This document shows, piece by piece, positions 15,727 to 25,811 of a stretch of DNA of 64,000 bases. The translations under genes and the position numbers were made by a program. Source of the DNA: Porphyrobacter sp. Its GTDB lineage: Bacteria; Pseudomonadota; Alphaproteobacteria; Sphingomonadales; Sphingomonadaceae. The first letter of the stretch is position 1, and each line of letters opens with the position of its first letter. A model generated the notes under the pieces. The model saw nothing but the letters and a program-made list of their open reading frames with translations, made no database searches and was not told the DNA's origin. The DNA lies in NCBI GenBank assembly GCA_027533455.1, contig JAPZUC010000002.1, positions 1 through 64,000 on the forward strand. The letters run 5' to 3'.

Positions 15727-18273
15727 ATGAGCGACGAAAACGACAACCAGCGCATCCGCAAACCCCTGGGCCTCAAGCGCTCGGTGGATGCGGGCGAGGT
15801 CAAGCAGACCTTCAGTCACGGCCGCACCAACAAGGTGGTGGTCGAAGTGAAGCGTCGCCGTCTGGTCGGAAAGCCGGGTGAGGCCGCTCCGCCGGCTCCG
15901 CCGCCCGCTCCCGAACCGGTTGTGGCTGCACCCGCTCCTACGCCTGCTCCCAAGCCTGCGCCGCGCCCCGCACCTGCCGGCGAGACCCCGCAGGAACGCG
16001 TAAAGCGCCTCCAGCTCGAAGCTGAAGAAGAGCGCCTGCGCATGGCCGAAGAGGCTCGCAAGCGCGATGAAGCCGAAGCCCGCGGACGCGAGGAAGAGGA
16101 GCGTCGCCGCGCCGAGGAAAACCGCCGTACCGAGGAAGAAGCGGAAAAGCAGCGCGCCGAAGCGGCGACTGCGGCTCCGGCAGCCGAGCCTGCGACCGAC
16201 ACGTCCGAAGCACCTGATGAAGCCGCCGCCACCGCACCGGCGTCGCTCAGCGATGCCGCGGTCCCGGCCGCGCGCCGCTTCACGCCGGTCGAGCGTCCCG
16301 AAGTCAAGCGCCTCGGGCCTGAGGTCAAAGGCAAGAAGAAGGACGACAAGCGCGCCGCGCCTGCTGATGAAGGCAAGGACAACCGTCGTTCGGGCAAGCT
16401 TACTGTCACCCGTGCCCTCAACGAGGATGAAGGCCGCCGTGCGCGCAGTCTCGCCGCGCTCAAGCGCGCCCGCGAGAAGGAACGCCGTGGTCAGGGCGGC
16501 CCGTCGAAGCCGCGCGAAAAGCAGGTGCGCGATGTGGTGGTGCCCGAGGCAATCACCGTCAGCGAACTCGCCAACCGCATGGCCGAAAAGGGCGCCGACC
16601 TGGTGAAGGCACTGTTCAACATGGGCATGATGGTCACCGTCAACCAGACCATCGACCAGGACACTGCAGAGTTGTTGGTCGAGGAGTTCGGCCACAACAT
16701 CCAGCGTGTTTCGGCGAGCGATGTCGACATTGACAGCAGCGAGGATACCGATCCCGAAGAAACGCTGGTGGCACGTCCGCCGGTGGTGACGATCATGGGT
16801 CACGTCGACCACGGCAAGACCAGTCTGCTTGATGCCCTGCGCGGCACCGACGTTGTGAAGGGCGAAGCCGGCGGCATCACCCAGCACATCGGCGCCTACC
16901 AGATCACCACCAAGGACAAGCAGAAGATCACCTTCCTCGACACGCCTGGCCACGCGGCCTTCACGGAAATGCGGATGCGCGGTGCCAATGTCACCGACAT
17001 CGTCATTCTGGTGGTCGCAGGCGATGACGGGCTGATGCCGCAGACCATCGAGGCGATCAATCACACCAAGGCGGCCGGCGTGCCGATGATCGTGGCGATT
17101 ACCAAGTCGGACAAGCCGGAATTCAATCCGCAGAAGATCCGCGAACGTCTGCTCGAACATGAAATCGTGGTCGAGGCTATGTCGGGCGATGTGCAGGATG
17201 TCGAGGTTTCGGCCAAGACCGGCGCGGGTCTCGACAAGCTGATCGAGGCGATCGGCCTTCAGGCCGAACTGCTAGAACTGCGCGCCCGCCCGGACCGCGA
17301 TGCCGAGGCGACCGTGATCGAAGCCCAGCTTGACAAGGGACGGGGACCGGTTGCGACCGTGCTCGTCACGCGCGGGACGCTCAAGCGCGGCGACACCTTT
17401 GTGGTCGGCACGCAGAGCGGAAAGGTCCGTGCGATTGTCGATGACAAGGGGCAGCAGCTCAAGGAGGCCGGCCCATCAATGCCGGTCGAAGTTCTTGGCC
17501 TTGGCGGCGTGCCGTCTGCCGGTGACAGCCTCACCGTGGTCGAAAACGAACAACGTGCGCGCGAAGTCGCCAAGTATCGTCAGGAACTTGCGACCGAGAA
17601 GCGCACGGCATTGGCGCCGACCAATTTCGACACGATGTTCAGCAGCCTTGCTTCCAACGTCATCGAATTCCCGGTGGTCGTGAAAGCCGACGTGCAGGGC
17701 TCGGTCGAAGCGATCGTCAATGCGCTCCACAATCTCTCGAACGACGAGATCAAGGTGCGGGTGCTCAATGGCGGCGTGGGTGCGATCACCGAAAGCGACG
17801 TGATGCTGGCGGGCGGTTCCAAGGCGCCCATCATCGGCTTCAACGTTCGCCCCAATGCCAAGGCCCGCGAGCTCTTGAAGCGCGATAATGTGCGGATGAT
17901 GTATTACGATGTCATCTATCACCTGACCGATGCCATCGCCAAAGAGATGGCGGGCGAGCTTGGGCCAGAGCGGATCGAAACCGTGGTCGGCCGTGCCGAA
18001 GTCAAGCAGGTCTTCCCTGCCGGCAAGCGCGACAAGGCCGCTGGACTGCTGGTGCTGGAAGGCGCAATCCGCAAGGGTCTGTTCGCGCGTCTCACCCGTC
18101 AGGATGTCATCGTCTCGGCGACCAAGATCCAGTCGCTGCGACGCTTCAAGGACGACGTCGACGAGGTCCGCATGGGTCTCGAATGCGGCGTGGTGCTGGA
18201 AGACACCAACGACATCAAGGCCGGCGACATGCTCGAAGTTTTCTCGGTCGAGGAGCGTGAGCGGACACTGTGA
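15727..18273 (+). CDS. infB: Translation initiation factor IF-2
   Basis: An 848-aa GTPase that places initiator tRNA on the 30S subunit. An N-terminal IF2-associated segment (about 1-50) precedes a long low-complexity region rich in Ala, Pro, Glu and Arg (about 50-260), then the IF2_N module. The G domain has [11 protein letters not shown] (G1), DTPGHAAF (G3) and TKSDK (G4), followed by domains II-IV to the end. The central low-complexity stretch explains the length. It overlaps the next gene by four bases (GTGA). Confidence 0.98.
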   Translation: MSDENDNQRIRKPLGLKRSVDAGEVKQTFSHGRTNKVVVEVKRRRLVGKPGEAAPPAPPPAPEPVVAAPAPTPAPKPAPRPAPAGETPQERVKRLQLEAEEERLRMAEEARKRDEAEARGREEEERRRAEENRRTEEEAEKQRAEAATAAPAAEPATDTSEAPDEAAATAPASLSDAAVPAARRFTPVERPEVKRLGPEVKGKKKDDKRAAPADEGKDNRRSGKLTVTRALNEDEGRRARSLAALKRAREKERRGQGGPSKPREKQVRDVVVPEAITVSELANRMAEKGADLVKALFNMGMMVTVNQTIDQDTAELLVEEFGHNIQRVSASDVDIDSSEDTDPEETLVARPPVVTIMGHVDHGKTSLLDALRGTDVVKGEAGGITQHIGAYQITTKDKQKITFLDTPGHAAFTEMRMRGANVTDIVILVVAGDDGLMPQTIEAINHTKAAGVPMIVAITKSDKPEFNPQKIRERLLEHEIVVEAMSGDVQDVEVSAKTGAGLDKLIEAIGLQAELLELRARPDRDAEATVIEAQLDKGRGPVATVLVTRGTLKRGDTFVVGTQSGKVRAIVDDKGQQLKEAGPSMPVEVLGLGGVPSAGDSLTVVENEQRAREVAKYRQELATEKRTALAPTNFDTMFSSLASNVIEFPVVVKADVQGSVEAIVNALHNLSNDEIKVRVLNGGVGAITESDVMLAGGSKAPIIGFNVRPNAKARELLKRDNVRMMYYDVIYHLTDAIAKEMAGELGPERIETVVGRAEVKQVFPAGKRDKAAGLLVLEGAIRKGLFARLTRQDVIVSATKIQSLRRFKDDVDEVRMGLECGVVLEDTNDIKAGDMLEVFSVEERERTL

Positions 18274-18716
18274 GCCTTCACGACACTTACTACCCAGACA
18301 ATGCCGGGCAGTCGCCGCATACGGCGCTGCTCGGCTCGGAATTTGTTGGCTGGGATGCGGAAACGCAGACCGCGACCATGCGCTTCACGGTCAAACGCGA
18401 GGTCTGCACCTGGCGCGGTGGCGTGCAGGGCGGGCTGGTCGCGGGCTTTCTCGATGACGTGATGGGCTACGCCTATGTTGCGGCGACGGGCGGAGTGATG
18501 GCGCCGCTCAATCTCGACATTAGCATGAGCCTCATCCGCCTGATCCCTGAGGGCGCGACCATTATCGGCAAAGGGCGGGTAGTGAAGGCTGGCCAGCGAG
18601 TGATCTTCCTCGAAGGCGAATTGCTGGCCGAGGACGGGACGATCTACGCCCGCTCCACTTCGACCGCGATCCCTACGCCGCGGCCCACGCCTGAAACCAC
18701 GGGGCTGCAACGCTGA
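18270..18716 (+). CDS. PaaI-type hotdog thioesterase inside the infB-rbfA operon
   Basis: A 148-aa hotdog protein with a GTG start overlapping the infB stop by four bases and a stop overlapping the rbfA start by one (TGATGG). The conserved PaaI segment is [20 protein letters not shown] near residues 48-67. It probably hydrolyses an acyl-CoA thioester; the substrate is unknown. Its insertion between two translation genes, with tight coupling on both sides, is unusual. Confidence 0.85.
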   Translation: MSLHDTYYPDNAGQSPHTALLGSEFVGWDAETQTATMRFTVKREVCTWRGGVQGGLVAGFLDDVMGYAYVAATGGVMAPLNLDISMSLIRLIPEGATIIGKGRVVKAGQRVIFLEGELLAEDGTIYARSTSTAIPTPRPTPETTGLQR

Positions 18717-19114
18717 TGGCCAAGGCTCCATTCACCGCCGAACAGCAATCGGTCCGCGTCCTCAAGGTGGGCGAACGGGTCCGGCATATCCTGTCGGAAC
18801 TGCTCGCCCGCGGCGAGGTGCATGACGATGTGGTGAGCTCGAGCCATATCTCGGTCACCGAGGTGCGCATGACCCCCGATCTGCGTCACGCGACGGCCTA
18901 TGTGAAGCCGCTGCTAGGTGCGGGTGACGAGGAAGTCGTGAAGGCCCTGAGGCAGAACACCGCCTTCCTCCAGCGCGAGGTCGCCCAGCGTCTGGGGCTG
19001 AAATTCGCGCCGAAGCTCAAGTTTCGCAAGGACGAGAGCTTTGCCGAGGCCGACCGCATCGAGGCGCTGCTGCGTGATCCCAAGGTGCTGCGCGATCTCG
19101 ACGAGGAAGAGTAG
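18716..19114 (+). CDS. rbfA: 30S ribosome-binding factor A
   Basis: A 132-aa KH-fold factor for late 16S rRNA 5'-end maturation and cold adaptation. Family features: [20 protein letters not shown] near the N-terminus, [20 protein letters not shown] in the middle and [20 protein letters not shown] near the end. It is the last gene of the rimP operon. Its stop codon lies inside the left arm of a palindrome shared with the convergent yceI-like gene. Confidence 0.96.
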   Translation: MAKAPFTAEQQSVRVLKVGERVRHILSELLARGEVHDDVVSSSHISVTEVRMTPDLRHATAYVKPLLGAGDEEVVKALRQNTAFLQREVAQRLGLKFAPKLKFRKDESFAEADRIEALLRDPKVLRDLDEEE

Positions 19115-19127
19115 CCCCCGGGCTACT
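19110..19127. terminator. Compact palindrome at the rbfA / yceI convergence
   Basis: AGTAGCCC-CC-GGGCTACT, an 8-bp perfect stem that contains the TAG stop of rbfA on one strand and the TAG stop of the yceI-like gene on the other. The loop is only two bases and there is no long T run, so termination efficiency is uncertain. Confidence 0.5.
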
Positions 19128-19707
19128 TGGGCACCATCCGCGCCTTCAGCGTGATGTCGACCTTGTTGCCGACGATCAGCTGATACGACTTCATTCCGAA
19201 ATCGCGCCGGTCGATGGTGGTGGTGCCGGTAAAGCTCACCGGCTTTCCCGCCTGTGCGACCGGATCGGCCGTGAAAGTGACATTGAGCGTCGCCGGGCGG
19301 GTTACCCCGCGCGCGGTGAGATCGCCGGCCACCGTGCCGCGCGTCGCGCTCGAGAGTTTCAGCGAGCGGCCCAGAAAGCGGATCGTTGGATACTTCTCGA
19401 CCCAGAAGAACTTGTCGCCCCGCAGCCGCGCCAGCGTGACGGAATCCGGCGCCTGAATCGCAGTTGCATCGAAGGTGACGTCGATCACCGCCTTTTCCGG
19501 TGCTCCGGGAACAATGGTGACCGCGCCTTCCATGCGCGGGAACATCGCGGTCTTGCTCGACAGGCCGAAGAAGGGGACCTTGGCCGAGACATTGCTGGCC
19601 GAAGCATCGAGCGAGTAACGCTGCGGCACGCTCGCGGTGTTGGCGAGGGTGAGGGCTGCCAGCAAGGGCAGCATCATCAGGCGGCTGAGGGTGCGCGTTA
19701 GGTTCAT
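19123..19707 (-). CDS. YceI-family periplasmic lipid-binding protein
   Basis: About 194 aa from MNLTRTLSRL. An N-terminal signal peptide (about 1-24, ALTLANTAS region) precedes a YceI-type beta-barrel lipocalin fold that binds polyisoprenoid or similar amphiphiles. Family blocks: VSAKVPFFGLSS, KFFWVEKYPTIRF and the closing RRDFGMKSYQLIVGNKVDI. It is convergent with rbfA and divergent from tdk, hence monocistronic. Confidence 0.9.
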   Translation of the reverse strand: MNLTRTLSRLMMLPLLAALTLANTASVPQRYSLDASASNVSAKVPFFGLSSKTAMFPRMEGAVTIVPGAPEKAVIDVTFDATAIQAPDSVTLARLRGDKFFWVEKYPTIRFLGRSLKLSSATRGTVAGDLTARGVTRPATLNVTFTADPVAQAGKPVSFTGTTTIDRRDFGMKSYQLIVGNKVDITLKARMVPK

Positions 19708-19787
19708 ACTATCTCCGAAACGCATGACTTGCGCAAAAGGTTCACATCGCGCTCGCCCCTAACGCGCCAAAGCGTTAGGCAGCCGCG

Positions 19788-20363
19788 ATGGCCAAACTCT
19801 ACTTTTACTATGCCAGCATGAACGCAGGCAAAAGCTCGCATCTTTTGCAGGCGGATTTCAATTATCGTGAGCGGGGTATGGCGACCATGCTGTGGACCGC
19901 CGCGCTCGATAGTCGCTCGGGCGGGCAGGTGAAAAGCCGCATCGGGCTGGAAAGCGCGGCCCACAAGTTTACGCGGGACACCGATTTGTGGGCGACAATC
20001 AGCGCGGCACACAAGGTGCAGCCGCTCGATTGCGTGCTGGTGGATGAGGCGCAGTTTCTCACCTCGCAACAGGTGTGGCAGCTGGCACGGCTGGCTGACG
20101 AGGGCGGCATTCCGGTATTGTGCTATGGTCTGCGGACCGATTTTCAGGGCGAGCTGTTCCCGGGTTCGGCCGTCTTGCTGGGGATTGCCGACGCTTTGGT
20201 GGAGCTGAAAGCCGTGTGTCATTGCGGCCGCAAGGCAACGATGAACCTTCGCGTGGATGAAAGCGGGGCGGGCGTGCGGCAGGGCCAGCAGACCGAAATC
20301 GGCGGCAATGATCGCTATGTGGCGCTGTGCCGGAAGCATTTCTCCGAAGCGCTGGGCCGATGA
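19788..20363 (+). CDS. tdk: Thymidine kinase
   Basis: A 191-aa type II thymidine kinase for thymidine salvage. The P-loop YASMNAGKSSHLL is near the N-terminus, followed by the DEAQFL motif and the lasso/zinc region with CHCGRKATMN and the later LCRKHF. Four zinc-ligand positions are present (two in CHC). The stop overlaps the truB start by four bases. Confidence 0.96.
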   Translation: MAKLYFYYASMNAGKSSHLLQADFNYRERGMATMLWTAALDSRSGGQVKSRIGLESAAHKFTRDTDLWATISAAHKVQPLDCVLVDEAQFLTSQQVWQLARLADEGGIPVLCYGLRTDFQGELFPGSAVLLGIADALVELKAVCHCGRKATMNLRVDESGAGVRQGQQTEIGGNDRYVALCRKHFSEALGR

Positions 20364-21268
20364 GCAGGCCGCTTTCGGGCTGGCTGATCCTCGACAAGCC
20401 GAGGGGTATGGGGAGCACGCAGGGCGTGAGTGCAGTCAAGCGGGTGCTGCGCCAGAACGGCTATGCCAAGACCAAGGTCGGCCACGGCGGCACGCTTGAC
20501 CCGTTGGCCGAAGGCGTCCTCCCGATCGCGCTGGGCGAAGCGACCAAGCTCGCCGGAAGGATGCTGGACGCGAGCAAGATCTACGAGTTCACCGTGCAGT
20601 TCGGGCGTGAGACCGACACACTCGACACCGAAGGGCCGGTGATCGCGACCAGCAATGTGCGGCCGATGCTGGCCGAGGTCGAAGCGGTGCTGCCGCGCTT
20701 CACCGGGGCCATCGAACAGGTGCCGCCTGTCTATTCGGCGTTGAAAGTGGACGGCCAGCGCGCCTATGATTTGGCGCGGGCGGGGGAGGTGGTGGAACTC
20801 CAGTCGCGCAGCGTTACCATCCATTCGCTAACCCTTGCCGAAATGGCGGGTGAGGAGGCCACCCTCGTTGCCCACGTCTCCAAGGGCACCTACATCCGCT
20901 CCCTTGCACGGGACATCGCGCATGCGCTTGGTACCTGCGGCCACGTCACCTTTTTGCGGCGCACCAAGGCTGGCCCCTTCACCCAGGAACAGGCGATTTC
21001 GCTGGACAATCTGGAGGAAGCCGCTAAGCGCGCGAGCCTTGAATACCTTCTCCTGCCGCTGGAGGCGGGGCTGGACGACATCCCGGCCCTTACCCTCGAC
21101 CAGACAAGCGCGCAGGCGGTCCGGCAGGGCCGGGTGCTGTCTGGCATGCCCCAATCATCCGGGCTTTATCTGGCGAAGCTGGGCGCTGTCCCGGTCGCGC
21201 TGATGGAAATTTCGGATGGGACGGCTACGGTTGTCAGGGGTTTCAACCTACCCGATGTCGCTGAGTAA
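20360..21268 (+). CDS. truB: tRNA pseudouridine-55 synthase TruB
   Basis: A 302-aa enzyme making pseudouridine 55 in the T loop of tRNAs. The catalytic Asp is in HGGTLDPLAEGVLPIALGEA (about residues 44-63), and the thumb and TruB C-terminal domain follow (SKGTYIRSLARDIAHALG). The start MSRPLSGWLILDKP is typical and overlaps tdk by four bases. An rpsO-pnp unit lies downstream, as in most proteobacteria. Confidence 0.97.
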   Translation: MSRPLSGWLILDKPRGMGSTQGVSAVKRVLRQNGYAKTKVGHGGTLDPLAEGVLPIALGEATKLAGRMLDASKIYEFTVQFGRETDTLDTEGPVIATSNVRPMLAEVEAVLPRFTGAIEQVPPVYSALKVDGQRAYDLARAGEVVELQSRSVTIHSLTLAEMAGEEATLVAHVSKGTYIRSLARDIAHALGTCGHVTFLRRTKAGPFTQEQAISLDNLEEAAKRASLEYLLLPLEAGLDDIPALTLDQTSAQAVRQGRVLSGMPQSSGLYLAKLGAVPVALMEISDGTATVVRGFNLPDVAE

Positions 21269-21280
21269 GAGAGAAAAGAT

Positions 21281-21550
21281 ATGTCGGTGACCGCCGAAGT
21301 TAAGCAGACCATCATTGCTGACAATGCCCGTGATCCCAAGGACACCGGTAGCCCCGAAGTGCAGGTTGCGATCCTCACGCAGCGCATCCGCAACCTCACC
21401 GAGCACTTCAAGGATCACCACAAGGACAACCATTCGCGTCGTGGCCTGCTGATGATGGTCAACAAGCGTCGCACGCTGCTGGCCTATCTCAAGAAGAAGG
21501 ATGTGGAGCGGTACAACGCCCTGATCCAGAAGCTGGGCCTGCGTAAGTAA
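21281..21550 (+). CDS. rpsO: 30S ribosomal protein S15
   Basis: An 89-aa primary rRNA-binding protein of the 30S platform. It contains [20 protein letters not shown] and the conserved [20 protein letters not shown]. It lies 12 bases after truB and is followed by a hairpin with a T run. Confidence 0.98.
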   Translation: MSVTAEVKQTIIADNARDPKDTGSPEVQVAILTQRIRNLTEHFKDHHKDNHSRRGLLMMVNKRRTLLAYLKKKDVERYNALIQKLGLRK

Positions 21551-21564
21551 GAGTTTTGCGAAAG

Positions 21565-21590
21565 GGCGGCTCCAAGGGGCCGCCTTTTTT
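21565..21590 (+). terminator. Terminator or attenuator between rpsO and pnp
   Basis: Stem GGCGGC/GCCGCC, extended by a UCC/GGG part, followed by TTTTTT at 21585-21590. In other bacteria the rpsO-pnp gap is an RNase III-processed regulatory site, so this hairpin may also control pnp. Confidence 0.8.
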
Positions 21591-21724
21591 GCATATGGGG
21601 CACGCGGACATCCGGTCCGCACGCCTCGGGGCCGAAGCGCTCCGCACCGGACCGGGACGGTTGTTTCCCCGGCACATGAGGCCCCGCGATGGCAATATGG
21701 CCGCGCGGGTCAGAAGGAAAACCA

Positions 21725-24022
21725 ATGTTCGACACGAAAACCGTATCGCTGGAGTGGGGCGGCAAGACCCTCACTCTGGAAACCGGGCGTATTGCCCGTC
21801 AGGCTGATGGCGCCGTTCTGGCGACCTATGGCGAAACCGTGGTGCTGTGCGCCGTGACCGCCGCCAAGTCCGTAAAGGAAGGGCAGGACTTCTTCCCGCT
21901 CACCGTCCACTATCAGGAAAAGTTCTCGGCCGCCGGGCGCATCCCGGGCGGCTTCTTCAAGCGTGAACGCGGCGCGACCGAGAAGGAAACGCTCACCAGC
22001 CGCCTGATCGACCGTCCGATCCGTCCGCTCTTCCCCGAAGGCTTCTACAACGAGATCAACGTGATCTGCCAGGTGCTGTCGTTCGACGGTGAGACCGAGG
22101 CTGATATCGTTGCCATGATCGCCGCTTCGGCTGCGCTGACCATCTCGGGCGTGCCCTTCATGGGCCCGATCGGCGCTGCGCGCGTCGGCTTCGTCGACGG
22201 CGAATACACGCTCAATCCCAAGCAGGACAAGGCTCTCGCCGAAGGACGCCTCGATCTGGTCGTGGCCGCCACGCAAGACGCGGTGATGATGGTCGAGTCC
22301 GAAGCCAAGGAACTCACCGAGGACGAAATGCTCGGTGCGGTGATGTTCGCCCACAACGAGATCCGCAACGTCATCGGCGCGATCATCGATCTGGCCGAGA
22401 AGGCTGCCAAGGATCCCTGGACCGTCGACCTCAGCGACAACACCGCTGACATGAAGGCCAAGCTCAAGGACCTCATCGGAGGCGACATCGCGGCGGCCTA
22501 CAAGGTCACCGACAAGTCGGCTCGCTCGAATCTGCTGAACGAAGCGCGGGCCAAGGCCAAGGCGGCCTTCGCTGACGAGGGCGGCCAGACCCAGATGGTC
22601 GCTGGCAAGCTGATGAAGAAGCTCGAAGCGGAAATCGTGCGCGGTGCGATCCTCAAGGATGGCCAGCGTATCGACGGCCGCAAGCTCGATCAGGTTCGTC
22701 CGATCGAAGCCATCGTCGGCTTCCTGCCGCGCACCCACGGCTCGTCGCTGTTCACCCGCGGTGAAACGCAGGCGATCTGCACGACCACGCTCGGCACCAA
22801 GGACTCCGAGCAGATGATCGATGGTCTGGAAGGCCTGAGCTATTCCAGCTTCATGCTGCACTACAACTTCCCGCCCTATTCGGTCGGTGAAGTGGGCCGC
22901 TTCGGCGCGCCGGGTCGCCGCGAAGTCGGTCACGGCAAGCTTGCCTGGCGCGCGCTCAACCCCGTGCTGCCGAGCAAGGAAGACTTCCCCTACACGATCC
23001 GCGTGTTGTCGGACATCACCGAGTCGAACGGTTCGTCCTCGATGGCGACCGTCTGCGGCGGCTGTCTGTCGATGATGGACGCGGGCGTTCCGGTGAAGGC
23101 GCCTGTCTCGGGCATCGCCATGGGCCTGATCCTCGAAGGCAAGGACTTTGCGGTTCTGTCGGACATCCTGGGTGACGAAGATCACCTCGGCGACATGGAC
23201 TTCAAGGTTGCCGGCACCGAGAACGGCATCACCACGATGCAGATGGACATCAAGATCGCCGGCATCACGCAGGAGATCATGGCCAAGGCGCTGGAACAGG
23301 CGAAGGCCGGTCGAATGCACATTCTCGGCGAGATGGCCAAGGCACTGACCGGTGCCCGCACCGAAGTCAGCAAGCACGCGCCGCGCATCGAAACGATCCA
23401 GATCGACAAGTCGAAGATCCGTGACGTCATTGGTACTGGCGGTAAGGTGATCCGCGAGATCGTCGCTGAAACCGGCGCCAAGGTCGACATCGATGATGAA
23501 GGCGTGATCAAGATCTCGTCCAGCAACGTCGACGAAATCGAAGCGGCGAAGAAGTGGATCCTCGGCATTGTCGAGGAAGCCGAAGTCGGCAAGATCTACA
23601 ACGGCAAGGTCGTCAACATCGTCGATTTCGGCGCTTTCGTGAACTTCATGGGCGGCAAGGACGGTCTCGTCCACGTTTCGGAAATGCGCAACGAGCGAGT
23701 CGAAAAGCCAACCGATGTCGTCTCCGAAGGCATGGAAGTGAAGGTCAAGGTCCTCGAGATCGACCAGCGCGGCAAGGTCCGCCTGTCGATGCGTGTGGTT
23801 GATCAGGAAACCGGTGAAGAGCTGGAAGACACCCGCCCGCCCCGCGAAGCACGTGAACCGCGCGGTGATCGCGGTGATCGTGGTGGGGATCGCGGCGATC
23901 GTCGTGGCCCGCGCGGCGGCGGCGATCGGGGCGGTCGCGGCGGTGATCGTGGTGGCCGTGGCGGCGACCGTGGCCCGCGCGATAGCGGCCCAGCGGGTCT
24001 GCCCGACTTCCTGAAGGACTAA
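21725..24022 (+). CDS. pnp: Polyribonucleotide nucleotidyltransferase (PNPase)
   Basis: A 765-aa phosphorolytic 3'-5' exoribonuclease of the degradosome. Two RNase PH domains flank a helical domain, with [15 protein letters not shown] in the second. They are followed by a KH domain ([20 protein letters not shown]) and an S1 domain ([16 protein letters not shown]). The tail from about residue 715 is a low-complexity Arg-Gly-Asp stretch of GDRGG-type repeats, possibly RNA-binding. The start [13 protein letters not shown] is family-typical. Confidence 0.98.
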   Translation: MFDTKTVSLEWGGKTLTLETGRIARQADGAVLATYGETVVLCAVTAAKSVKEGQDFFPLTVHYQEKFSAAGRIPGGFFKRERGATEKETLTSRLIDRPIRPLFPEGFYNEINVICQVLSFDGETEADIVAMIAASAALTISGVPFMGPIGAARVGFVDGEYTLNPKQDKALAEGRLDLVVAATQDAVMMVESEAKELTEDEMLGAVMFAHNEIRNVIGAIIDLAEKAAKDPWTVDLSDNTADMKAKLKDLIGGDIAAAYKVTDKSARSNLLNEARAKAKAAFADEGGQTQMVAGKLMKKLEAEIVRGAILKDGQRIDGRKLDQVRPIEAIVGFLPRTHGSSLFTRGETQAICTTTLGTKDSEQMIDGLEGLSYSSFMLHYNFPPYSVGEVGRFGAPGRREVGHGKLAWRALNPVLPSKEDFPYTIRVLSDITESNGSSSMATVCGGCLSMMDAGVPVKAPVSGIAMGLILEGKDFAVLSDILGDEDHLGDMDFKVAGTENGITTMQMDIKIAGITQEIMAKALEQAKAGRMHILGEMAKALTGARTEVSKHAPRIETIQIDKSKIRDVIGTGGKVIREIVAETGAKVDIDDEGVIKISSSNVDEIEAAKKWILGIVEEAEVGKIYNGKVVNIVDFGAFVNFMGGKDGLVHVSEMRNERVEKPTDVVSEGMEVKVKVLEIDQRGKVRLSMRVVDQETGEELEDTRPPREAREPRGDRGDRGGDRGDRRGPRGGGDRGGRGGDRGGRGGDRGPRDSGPAGLPDFLKD

Positions 24023-24047
24023 ACGCCTCATCCGAGGTATGAATATC

Positions 24048-24081
24048 GGCCGCCCGGAGCGATCCGGGCGGCCTTGTTTTT
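24048..24081 (+). terminator. Rho-independent terminator after pnp
   Basis: A perfect 11-bp stem (GGCCGCCCGGA at 24048-24058 with TCCGGGCGGCC at 24063-24073), loop GCGA, then TTGTTTTT. It ends the pnp transcript; the next gene starts 15 bases later. Confidence 0.9.
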
Positions 24082-24095
24082 GGAAGAAACGACCG

Positions 24096-24776
24096 ATGCT
24101 CCAGCGCGAATTGATCGACACGACGCAAATCGAGGACGGCGTGAGCCTCGAACTTTACACTCACGCGGGTCATTTCATGATTGTGATGGGCCGCAACGAG
24201 TTGATGAGCACGCGGATGCGCTTTTCTGAAGAGCAGCTTGCCGACCTTACCATCGACCGGCTCGGCAAGGATAATCCGCGCATCCTGATCGGCGGTTACG
24301 GGATGGGCTTCACGTACCGCGCGGCGGCTGCAAAGCTGGGTGCAAAGGCACAGATTATCGTTGCCGAGATTTCGGAGGCGATCATCAATTGGGCCATAGG
24401 ACCGATGGCGGCGCTGACCGGCGAGGGCCTTTCGGACCCGCGCCTCGACCTCAAGATCTGCGATGTTGCGGCGTTGATCGATGATGCCAATGACGGCACT
24501 TGCGCCAAGTTCGATGCGATCCTGCTTGATGTCGACAACGGTCCGGACGGGATCGTGCGTGATGCCAACAACCGGATCTATTCGCGCACCGGGCTTGCCA
24601 AGGCGCGCGATGCCTTGATGCCCGGCGGCATTCTTGCGGTGTGGTCAGCTGGCCCGGATCCCGCGTTTCGCAAGCGGCTCAATGACACCGGCCTCACCAT
24701 CACGGAATGGAACGTCCGGTCACGCCCCAATAACAAGGGCGCGCACCATATCATCTGGTTCGGTCAGAAGGGCTAG
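24096..24776 (+). CDS. Spermidine-synthase-like methyltransferase-fold protein
   Basis: About 226 aa from MLQRELIDTT. It has the Rossmann-type fold of the spermidine/spermine synthase superfamily, with RILIGGYGMGFTYRAAAAKLG as the cofactor loop and ILLDVDNGPDG as the acidic motif near residue 150. The polyamine-synthase gate-keeping residues are not obvious and the N-terminal beta-domain is short. It may be an aminopropyltransferase-like or other class I methyltransferase rather than SpeE. No polyamine genes are nearby. Confidence 0.75.
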   Translation: MLQRELIDTTQIEDGVSLELYTHAGHFMIVMGRNELMSTRMRFSEEQLADLTIDRLGKDNPRILIGGYGMGFTYRAAAAKLGAKAQIIVAEISEAIINWAIGPMAALTGEGLSDPRLDLKICDVAALIDDANDGTCAKFDAILLDVDNGPDGIVRDANNRIYSRTGLAKARDALMPGGILAVWSAGPDPAFRKRLNDTGLTITEWNVRSRPNNKGAHHIIWFGQKG

Positions 24777-24777
24777 C

Positions 24778-25728
24778 TCAGAAATCGTAGATCAGCGTCA
24801 CGCGGCCCAGCGTGTCGGTCTGTACTGCGCCCGGCGGCGGATTGCTGTCATATTCGACCGCGTAGGAAAATCGCGCCTTCAGGCTCTTGGCGATGGTCGC
24901 ATCGAGCCCCGTCGTCAGGTCGATCGATGTGTTGCGTCAATCGATGATCGCCACCGCAAATCCACCTTTTTCGGCGACCGCATTGGTGTCCTACGTCAGC
25001 TTCAGGCGGTCGGTGATTTCCCAATCGAAGTCGAGCGCAAACAATCCGGCGATGCGGCTTTCCTCGCGCCCGTCCACGAATTCCGTGACGCGGTACGCAG
25101 GTCCCACCTTAAGTGATAGCTGGACATCGTCGCTCTTGAGCGTCTGATAGCCCATGCCCCCCGATACGGCGTAGCGGCCGGAAAAGCCTTGGAACCGGTC
25201 ACGCTCGTATTGCGCCAGGGCGTAGATGTAGAAGCTGAGCGAGACGTTGATGTTGGGCTCGTAACGCCCGAGGAACTGTTCGCGCGTGGTGACCCCGTTA
25301 GCGCGCTGGTAATCGGCACGGCCCGTCAGCCGGTGGCGCTAGGCGATTCCCTGACGTTCGAGCGTCAGGCCCGCCGTAAAGCCGGTGTTGGAGGAATTGC
25401 CGGTGGCGCGAAAGCCGCCTAGCTCGCCCCGGCCGCTCCAGCTCTCGAACGAGTGGGCTTTGCTCAACGCTGCCTGCTTGGCCATGGCAGCCTTGCAGGC
25501 TGCCATGGCGGTCGCGAAATCCGCCACCAGTGCGTCGATTTCGCCGACATCGGCGGGGTTGGTTGTGCGGGCAATGTCGGCGACAGTCCGCACCTTGCTT
25601 TCGTCGCCGGTGGCGATCGCTGCATCAATCATAGCGCGCACCGGCTGCGGAAGCTCGGCGAGCGCAGGCTGCGCGACGAGCAGCACGCTTGCCGCTGCCA
25701 CCATCCGCAAAGCCGGTCTGGCGTCCAT
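24778..25728 (-). pseudogene. DUF481 outer-membrane protein gene with three in-frame stops
   Basis: A single frame runs from MDARPALRMVAAASVLLVAQ (signal peptide) through a DUF481 beta-barrel to a terminal GRVTLIYDF, about 316 codons. It is broken by a TAG at 25339, a TAG at 24991 and a TGA at 24937. All three are point nonsense changes; no frameshift is seen and the homology continues on both sides (SGRYAVSGGMGYQTLKSDD between stops). Likely original codons are Trp, Tyr and Ser. The intact part gives only a 129-aa secreted fragment. A recent, decaying gene is the simplest reading. Confidence 0.85.
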
Positions 25729-25811
25729 GTCAGCCTTCCCTACAGCCTCGCCCCGTCCAAGGTTGCGCGCGGGACAGGGGCTCAAGCCCCCGCGCGGATG
25801 GCCTCGATCGC

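Noticed and set aside
21710..24121. 803-codon minus ORF opposite pnp
   Set aside because: Shadow of pnp; PNPase is unambiguous on the plus strand.
24778..25728. Recoding of TAG/TGA in this organism
   Set aside because: Many genes in the window end normally with TGA or TAG and overlap neighbours at those stops, so standard code applies; decay is simpler.
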